Source of the DNA: Anaerolineae bacterium
Lineage (GTDB): Bacteria; Chloroflexota; Anaerolineae; JACIWP01
Assembly (NCBI GenBank): GCA_014360855.1
Contig: JACIWP010000019.1
Span: forward strand, 1-19,145
Direction of reading: 5' to 3'
Length of the DNA stretch: 19,145 nt
Part shown: positions 13,669 to 19,145 of the stretch, piece after piece
How the letters are laid out: every line of letters starts with the position of its first letter
Numbering within the stretch: position 1 is the stretch's first letter
Translations under genes and position numbers: made by a program
Notes under the pieces: generated by a model
Database searches by the model: none
What the model was told of the DNA's origin: nothing
The model's input: only the letters and a program-made list of their open reading frames with translations

Positions 13669-15601
13669 GCACCACGCGGCCGTCTCCTAAAATGGTCGCG
13701 CCGGCCAGGCCCGGCACAGACCGCAGAATACCCTTGAGCGGCTTGACCACGATCTCGTCCTTCCCCAGCACACGATCTACCAGCACGCCGACTTCCTGCC
13801 GGCCGCGCCCTGTCAGTATCACATAGGCGCGGCCGTTGGTACTGCCGTTCGCCGGGCCGGCCGGGGAAAAGGTTCCCAGCAGTTCGGGCAGGGACAGCAG
13901 TGGGATGGTGCGCTCCAGGTTCAGCACGCGCTTGTTCCCCAGGAAACCGATGCGCTCATGTCCTACCTCGACCAGGCGGTTGATATAGTTCAGGGGGATG
14001 GCATACTGGTCGGGGCCGGCCTGGACCAGCAGTGCCTCGGTCAGGGCGATGGTGATGGGCAGGCGCAGGCGGAATGTGGTGCCTTTGCCGGGGCGCGAGA
14101 GGATTTCCAGCTCGCCGCGCAGTTCATCCATGGCCTGCTTGACCACCGACATGCCGACCCCGCGGCCCGAGACTTGGGTCACGGAGGCGTTGGTCGAGAA
14201 GCGCGGGTCGCAGATGAGCAGGAACACCTGCTCGTCGGTCATCTCGTGCAGTTGCTCGGGGGTGATGATGCCGCGGGCGACCGCGGTCTGCTCAATGATT
14301 TCCCGGTTCAGCCCTCGCCCGTCGTCGGAGACCTCGATCACCGCCATATCCTGCTCGGGACGCGCCGACAAGCGGATCAGCCCTTCGGCCGGCTTGCCGG
14401 CCGCCAGCCTCTCCGCCGGCGGCTCCAGCCCATGGTCCACCGCGTTGCGCAGGAGATGCAGTAATGGGTCGCTCAGGCGCTCTACCACCGCCCGGTCCAG
14501 CTCCATGTCCCGCCCTTCGATAATGAAGCGCGCTTCTTTCCCCTGCTGTTTGAGGAGGTCCCGCACCATGCGCGGGAAGCGGTCGAAAATCTGGCCGATA
14601 GGCACCAGGCGCGAGGCCAGCACCGCATCGCGCAGTTCGTTCAGCAGGCGGGTTTGATCCTCGAGCGCTTCCATCAGGGCAGGGGTGGGGTTTTGCTCGG
14701 CGGCCTGCCACAGACGACTGCGGCTGATGACCAGCTCACCCACCAGGTTCAGCAGGTGGTCCAGGTGCTGGAGCCGGATGCGCACCATGCCGGCGCCGGC
14801 CGCCTCAGCCGGCGGGGCCCCGGGCGCCGAGGGGACCGGGGCTTCGGCGGCTGTCGAGCGTGCGGGTTCGCCGGCGGGTTCCGCTGTCTCTACGGTGGAA
14901 TGGGCTTCCACGTGCACGACATCCGGGGCGGCGCGGAGCACCTCAACGATTTGTTCGGCCGGCAGTTCTGTCAGTAGGAAGACAACCAGTTCCGTGCCCC
15001 AATCTATGCGAGTGAGGTCATCGGCATGCGGCATGGAATCCACGACCCGGCCGAGTTCCTCCAACTGGCGGAGCAGGGAGTATGCCCGAGCGCCCTTCAG
15101 GGAGGAGTTGGCGTCTAGGAAGATTTTCAGGCGGATGAGCCCGGCAGGGCCTGCCGGGGCGCCAGGCAGGCCGGCGGTCGGTGCGGCGGGGGCCGCCGGG
15201 CCGGCTTCCTGGGGCTGGCCGCGGGTGAGGAAGGAGCGCAAACGTTCCACCCAGCCTTCCGCATCAATGGAGGGGGGCTGGTCGCCGGCGATATCGTTCA
15301 GCAGGGTCTGCAGAGCGTCGGCCGCCCCAAAGGCCAGGTCGAACCAGGCTGGGGAAGGCAACAGCCGGCGCTGTCGGACAGCATCCAGCAGATCCTCCAG
15401 TGCATGGGCCAGGCCGGCCATCTGCTCATAGCCCATGGTGCTGGCCATGCCCTTGAGGGTATGGGCGGCCCGGAACACGCTGTTCATGGCCTCCTCATCG
15501 TCAGGCCGCTGTTCCAGCGCCAGCAGGTGCTGGTTCATGGCCTGCAGGTGCTCCTGGGACTCGCTGAGAAACAGGTCTTTATATTCGCTCATGTCTATCA
15601 T
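13628..15601 (-). CDS. cheA: Chemotaxis histidine kinase CheA
   Basis: The 657-residue protein has all five CheA modules. P1/Hpt (about 1-105) carries phospho-acceptor H47 in FRAAHTLKGMAS. A P2-like CheY-binding domain (about 155-235) sits between two Ala/Pro-rich linkers. P3 dimerisation is at 272-335. P4 ATPase (about 340-510) has LLRNAVDHG (383-391), SDDGRGL (425-431) and GRGVGMSVV (479-487). P5 (about 515-655) is the CheW-like receptor-coupling domain. Catalytic residues are intact. The kinase should phosphorylate the CheY at 16769; phosphotransfer to the CheB here looks impossible because its receiver lacks the aspartate. The ATG at 15601 overlaps the cheB stop (ATGA), and an alternative ATG lies at 15592; neither has a strong ribosome site, consistent with coupled translation. 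It is the last operon gene. Confidence 0.97.
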   Translation of the reverse strand: MIDMSEYKDLFLSESQEHLQAMNQHLLALEQRPDDEEAMNSVFRAAHTLKGMASTMGYEQMAGLAHALEDLLDAVRQRRLLPSPAWFDLAFGAADALQTLLNDIAGDQPPSIDAEGWVERLRSFLTRGQPQEAGPAAPAAPTAGLPGAPAGPAGLIRLKIFLDANSSLKGARAYSLLRQLEELGRVVDSMPHADDLTRIDWGTELVVFLLTELPAEQIVEVLRAAPDVVHVEAHSTVETAEPAGEPARSTAAEAPVPSAPGAPPAEAAGAGMVRIRLQHLDHLLNLVGELVISRSRLWQAAEQNPTPALMEALEDQTRLLNELRDAVLASRLVPIGQIFDRFPRMVRDLLKQQGKEARFIIEGRDMELDRAVVERLSDPLLHLLRNAVDHGLEPPAERLAAGKPAEGLIRLSARPEQDMAVIEVSDDGRGLNREIIEQTAVARGIITPEQLHEMTDEQVFLLICDPRFSTNASVTQVSGRGVGMSVVKQAMDELRGELEILSRPGKGTTFRLRLPITIALTEALLVQAGPDQYAIPLNYINRLVEVGHERIGFLGNKRVLNLERTIPLLSLPELLGTFSPAGPANGSTNGRAYVILTGRGRQEVGVLVDRVLGKDEIVVKPLKGILRSVPGLAGATILGDGRVVLILDLANLIQRRR

Positions 15602-16752
15602 GGCAGACGCTCTCGCAGACGCATGGTCTGGACGGCTTTCACGATTTCCTCCGGTATGGAGGGCAGGGGGACGATAAGGTCTACACAGCCGGTGGCGACA
15701 GCGGCTTTGGGCATGCCGTAGATGACGCTGGTCTCCTCATCCTGGGCGATGACCCAGCCGCCGCGTGCTTTGACGGCCTGTACCCCCTCGGCGCCATCGG
15801 TGCCCATGCCGGTCATCACGACCGCCACTATCCGCTCCACCTCTTGCTCTACCAGCGAATGGAAGAGCACGTTGGCCGCCGGCCGCAGGCCGTTGACGGG
15901 CGGCGACTCGTCGAGGTGCAGGAAGAGGGGGCCGCCCGGGAAGGAGCGCCTGACGGTCAGGTGAAAGCCGCCGGCCGCCACGTAGGCTCTGCCGGCCTGT
16001 ACCGGGTCGCCCTCCGCAGCTTCCTTTACGGGGAACTGCCCCTTGCGGTTGAGCCGGTCCGCGAAAGAGGCGGTGAAGCCCGGCGGCATGTGCTGGACGA
16101 TAAGGACGCACGCCGGCAGGTCGGCCGGCAGAGCCGCGATGACCCGGTCCAGGCTCTGCGGCCCGCCCGTGGAGGCGGCAACAGCCACCACGATGGGGTC
16201 AGTAGGGTGCAAGAGATGAGCGGTGGGCGGACGGGGGCGCACTAACGTCTGAGTGGTGGGTCTGGCCCGGGCGGTCAGGGACTGGGTGGCCGGCCGTGCT
16301 GGAACGCCCGGAGCGGTCTCCGGGCCGGCGGTGCCAGGGCGAGAATCGGCGGCGGCGCGGATTTTCGCGGTCAGCTCCTTGCGCAGAGCGTTCAGGTCGG
16401 CGCTCAGGAAATTGGCCGGCTTCAGGAAAATATCGACGACCCCCTGCCGGCGCAGGGCGTTCGCCTGGTGAGGCTCGACAGCGGTCATCATGGCGATGAT
16501 AGGGATGTGGAGATACTGCACACTGCGCAGTGGCGCAAGCGACGACACGTCAGAGGGATCAATGCCCCAGATAAGCACCTCCGGACGGTGCTGGTGAATG
16601 GCCGGCAGGGCATTTTCCGGGTCGGTCAATGCCAGGACGCGCACCTCTTCGCTCTGTGAGAGCAGGCCGGCGAGCACACGCCGCCATGCGGAGGAGCGGT
16701 CTATGATAAGCAGCCGGATCGGTTGGCGGACAAGGCGCGCAGATGTGCCCAT
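15598..16752 (-). CDS. cheB: Chemotaxis methylesterase CheB with degenerate receiver domain
   Basis: The 384-residue protein joins an N-terminal receiver-like domain (about 11-125) to a C-terminal CheB methylesterase (about 186-375) through a Pro/Ala/Thr-rich linker. The esterase triad is present: S194 in VAASTGGP, H221 in VQHMPPGF and D319 in TGMGTDGAEG, so it should demethylate or deamidate receptor glutamyl sites. The receiver is altered: the acidic pair reads D18-R19, and the phospho-acceptor position is G63 in PEVLIWGID (family pattern PDVxxLDxxMP). K111 in FLKPAN is kept. Control by CheA phosphorylation is therefore unlikely. The ATG at 16752 has a purine-rich AGGAAG immediately before it, closer than ideal. 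It lies 16 bases after cheY and overlaps cheA by four. Confidence 0.95.
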   Translation of the reverse strand: MGTSARLVRQPIRLLIIDRSSAWRRVLAGLLSQSEEVRVLALTDPENALPAIHQHRPEVLIWGIDPSDVSSLAPLRSVQYLHIPIIAMMTAVEPHQANALRRQGVVDIFLKPANFLSADLNALRKELTAKIRAAADSRPGTAGPETAPGVPARPATQSLTARARPTTQTLVRPRPPTAHLLHPTDPIVVAVAASTGGPQSLDRVIAALPADLPACVLIVQHMPPGFTASFADRLNRKGQFPVKEAAEGDPVQAGRAYVAAGGFHLTVRRSFPGGPLFLHLDESPPVNGLRPAANVLFHSLVEQEVERIVAVVMTGMGTDGAEGVQAVKARGGWVIAQDEETSVIYGMPKAAVATGCVDLIVPLPSIPEEIVKAVQTMRLRERLP

Positions 16753-16768
16753 CTTCCTGGTCTCGCGT

Positions 16769-17167
<399 letters not shown>

Positions 17168-17182
17168 GGCGCGCTCCCTCTG

Positions 17183-17689
17183 TCATGACTCATCTTGTGG
17201 GGCGGGTGTGGTATGCAGTGTTTCCAGCTCCTCCAGTTCCGCGAGGGTCAGCACCCGTGCCAGGTCCAGCAGGATGAGCGTTGTGCCTTCCTGGTGGATG
17301 ATGCCGGCGAGGAACACCCCATTGATATCGGCGATCATGGGAGGGGGTGGTTCGATCTCCGCGAGCGCAAAGCGTTCGATGCCGATGACATCATCCACGA
17401 TCATGCCGACCTTCTGGCCGGCGGCCTCCACGATGATGATGCGCGCCCGTTCGTGATTCGATACCCCAGGGCCGACCTTCAGGCGCTTCTGCAGGTCCAG
17501 CACTGGGATGATATCGCCGTGCACATTGGTCACGCCTTCAAGGAAGGGGGGCGCGTTGGGCACGCGGGTGGCCGGCCGGTATCTTTCGATGCGCAGGACC
17601 TGTTCAATGGGGACGCCGAAACTGGTGTCCGCCAGCTTAAAGGTGATGAATTGGGCCAGTTCTTCGGACCAGTGTTCTGCGGTGGACAT
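17183..17689 (-). CDS. cheW: Chemotaxis coupling protein CheW
   Basis: The 168-residue protein is a single CheW-like double beta-barrel domain spanning about residues 12-150. Recognisable segments are FGVPIEQVLRIERY near the N-terminus, VPNAPPFLEGVTNVHGDIIPV-type signature around residue 45-65 with the NxxGxIxPVxDL pattern, and GMIVDDVIGI near 95-105. It links CheA P5 to receptor tips at the inner membrane or in the cytoplasm. The start at 17689 is chosen because AGGAG lies eight bases upstream; an in-frame ATG at 17695 would leave only two bases. The AGGAG is made from the stop region of cheR, so translation is probably coupled. A Glu/Leu-rich C-terminal helix ends the protein. Confidence 0.95.
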   Translation of the reverse strand: MSTAEHWSEELAQFITFKLADTSFGVPIEQVLRIERYRPATRVPNAPPFLEGVTNVHGDIIPVLDLQKRLKVGPGVSNHERARIIIVEAAGQKVGMIVDDVIGIERFALAEIEPPPPMIADINGVFLAGIIHQEGTTLILLDLARVLTLAELEELETLHTTPAPQDES

Positions 17690-17697
17690 GGGCATTA

Positions 17698-17702
17698 CTC
17701 CT
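17698..17702 (-). promoter_or_regulatory. Shine-Dalgarno AGGAG of cheW overlapping the cheR stop
   Basis: AGGAG on the minus strand shares bases with the cheR TAG codon and lies eight bases before ATG 17689. It favours that start over ATG 17695. Confidence 0.6.
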
Positions 17703-18555
17703 ACGACGATGCCGGCGGGCGGGATGGCACTGCGCCTCCCACCTTGCGGTAGATGTGTTCACGCAGGTTGACGGCCTTGAAGCAGGCCGCCTGCGGCCCC
17801 AGCATGATCTCCGTCTTGCCGGTGACCAGCACTCCGCCGTCCCTCAGGGCGCGGTGGAACATGGTAAAGATGTAGTCATGCTGTTCGCGGGTGAAATAAA
17901 TCAGCACATTGCGGCACAAGATCACATCCATGTTGGACGGGTAGGAATCGCCGAGCAGATCATGGCGCTGGAAGGTGACCAGCGATTTGACCTCGGGCAC
18001 GAGATGATAGCGGCTGTTGTGTGTGGCGAAATAGGGCGATAGTTCCTGCGCGGGGACTTCCCGGAAGCTGAAGGCATCGTACACGCCGGCGCGCGCCTTC
18101 GCCAGCGCCTTCTCGTCCAGGTCTGTGGCAAGGAGGGTGATGTCCCAGTGCGGCAGGCCGGTTCCCAGCAGTTGATGCAGGAGGATGGCGAGGGAGTATG
18201 GTTCCTCGCCGGTGGCACAGCCGGCGCTCCACAGCCGGAGCTGACGCCGGCCGGGATGGTCGCGCTCCCGGATCAGCGGAGCAAGGACCTCTTTCCGCAG
18301 AGCCTCGAAGACGCTCTGGTCCCGGAAGAAGTAGGTCAGATTGATGGTGAGGTTGTCCAGGAGGGCATCGAGCTCCTCGGGATGTTTTTTCAGGATGTAC
18401 AGGTAGGATCGGTAGTCGGAGACGTGATGGACGCGCATGCGGGAGGCGAGCCGGCGCTCCAGGAAGTTGGTCTTGTATTTGCGGCAGTCAATGCCGCGTT
18501 CCTGGGCAATGTAGCGGAGGAGCAGCTCCAGTTCGGGGGAAGTGCGCTCTTCCAT
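17701..18555 (-). CDS. cheR: Chemotaxis receptor methyltransferase CheR
   Basis: This 284-residue protein has the N-terminal all-helical CheR domain (about 8-60) and a SAM-dependent methyltransferase domain (about 75-275). Motifs include NLTINLTYFFRDQ (68-80), the SAM loop LWSAGCATGEEPYSLA (108-123), ATDLDEKAL (143-151) and the CRNVLIYF strand (214-221). It transfers methyl groups from SAM to receptor glutamates and is opposed by the operon's CheB. There is no TPR or other C-terminal extension. The ATG at 18555 has only a weak AGGCGAG upstream. The stop codon of the ATPase gene lies 11 bases before it. The receptor it modifies must be encoded outside the window. Confidence 0.95.
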   Translation of the reverse strand: MEERTSPELELLLRYIAQERGIDCRKYKTNFLERRLASRMRVHHVSDYRSYLYILKKHPEELDALLDNLTINLTYFFRDQSVFEALRKEVLAPLIRERDHPGRRQLRLWSAGCATGEEPYSLAILLHQLLGTGLPHWDITLLATDLDEKALAKARAGVYDAFSFREVPAQELSPYFATHNSRYHLVPEVKSLVTFQRHDLLGDSYPSNMDVILCRNVLIYFTREQHDYIFTMFHRALRDGGVLVTGKTEIMLGPQAACFKAVNLREHIYRKVGGAVPSRPPASS

Positions 18556-18566
18556 GGCTCGCCTGC

Positions 18567-19145
18567 CTAATGCCCGAAAGCGGCCTGCACGCGCGACAGC
18601 ACCTCGCTGGCCGGCACGTTGGCGTACTGCATGTACTCTACGCTCAGCTGATAGGCATATTTCTGCAGTTCGAAGGCGATGCGGCCGGATGGGTTGGCCT
18701 GGAGCAGTGGGATGCCGCTGTTGATCGCATCCACGAACGGCGTGGGGTCGTAGGGAATGACCAGGTCAATCGGCAGGCGCAGAGCGTCCTCGATGTTGCG
18801 CTGGGGCAGGCCGCGCTTGGGGAAGGTCCAGTTCAGGACGATGGACAGACGCTCCTTGCGATAGCCCAGCGAATCGAAGATGTCCAGCGCGGTGCGGGCG
18901 GCTTTGAGGCCGGCCAGCTCCGGGGTGACGAGCAGGATGATGATATCGGACAGGTCGAACGCGACCAGGTTCGTCTCGGCGAAGCAGGAGGGCATGTCAA
19001 TCACCACAAACTCGAAGCGCGAGCGCAGGATGGGCAGGACAGTGCCTACCAGCTTGGGGGTGATCGTGCCGGCGGATATCGGGCTGGGCGGTGCGGCCAG
19101 CAGATGTATCCCGCTGGCGTGTTTGGTCAAGAAGCCCAGCACCAC
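18567..19145 (-). CDS. CpaE/MinD-like P-loop ATPase (partial, N-terminus outside the window)
   Basis: The last 192 residues of a ParA/MinD-superfamily ATPase are visible; the Walker A motif and start lie beyond the window. FEFVVIDMPS (about residues 44-53 of the fragment) is the Walker B strand. It is followed by LSDIIILLVTPELAGLKAAR, typical of the CpaE group. Later, a VLNW strand corresponds to the NR base-binding motif, and RLPIDLVIPYDPTPFVDAIN is the family's closing segment. CpaE proteins localise type IVc (Flp/Tad) pili; relatives also place flagella and chemosensory arrays. The gene is 11 bases upstream of cheR and is cotranscribed with it, so array or pilus positioning is plausible. 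Upstream receiver or other domains cannot be judged. Confidence 0.8.
   Translation of the reverse strand: MVLGFLTKHASGIHLLAAPPSPISAGTITPKLVGTVLPILRSRFEFVVIDMPSCFAETNLVAFDLSDIIILLVTPELAGLKAARTALDIFDSLGYRKERLSIVLNWTFPKRGLPQRNIEDALRLPIDLVIPYDPTPFVDAINSGIPLLQANPSGRIAFELQKYAYQLSVEYMQYANVPASEVLSRVQAAFGH

Overview
The window is a GC-rich, gene-dense bacterial chromosome segment. It holds 18 complete protein genes plus two genes cut by the window ends. I see no tRNA, rRNA, CRISPR array, insertion sequence or phage gene. The gene mix fits a Chloroflexota (Anaerolineae-like) bacterium: GAF-type NarL-family kinases, a CpXC-domain protein, a FusA2-type EF-G and a Uri-family protein, in DNA saturated with the palindrome GCCGGC. 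This taxonomic guess is an inference of moderate confidence. Recognisable promoters are of the ordinary vegetative sigma type.

Layout. (1) Positions 1-1774, minus strand: a NarX/DegS-like kinase homologue that has lost its phospho-acceptor histidine and ATP-binding boxes, overlapping by ATGA an intact NarL-type response regulator, then the start of a coiled-coil protein. (2) 1923-6778, plus strand: a five-gene run of membrane-anchored thioredoxin-fold protein, CpXC zinc-ribbon protein, GNAT acetyltransferase, ThiF/MoeB-like E1 enzyme and CinA-family protein, expressed divergently from region 1. (3) 6784-7614, minus strand: the rRNA methyltransferase TlyA. (4) 7788-10805, plus strand: a double-HTH XRE regulator, an intact GAF histidine kinase and a TPR protein, ended by a strong bidirectional terminator. 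(5) 10870-12942, minus strand: an EF-G2/FusA2-type GTPase with a long structured leader and an inverted repeat centred on its -10 box. (6) 13171-13668, plus strand: a Uri/DUF123 protein. (7) 13628 to the window end, minus strand: a chemosensory operon in the order CpaE/MinD-like ATPase, cheR, cheW, cheY, cheB, cheA.

How the genes work together. Region 7 supplies the core of a chemotaxis-type pathway: kinase, coupling protein, response regulator, methyltransferase and methylesterase. No receptor or CheY phosphatase lies in view, and the leading pilus-type ATPase hints at surface motility or a non-flagellar output. Region 4 looks like a signalling operon without its own response regulator, while region 1 has a response regulator with a non-catalytic kinase homologue. 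Cross-talk between them is possible but unproven.

A recurring theme is retained folds with altered catalytic residues: the pseudokinase at 872-1774, the CheB receiver, the CinA amidase domain, and the ThiF-like protein without zinc cysteines. I did not find a clearly new defence or mobile system. The most interesting leads are the pseudokinase/regulator pair, the phosphorylation-dead CheB, the regulated EF-G2 promoter and leader, and the extreme abundance of GCCGGC.
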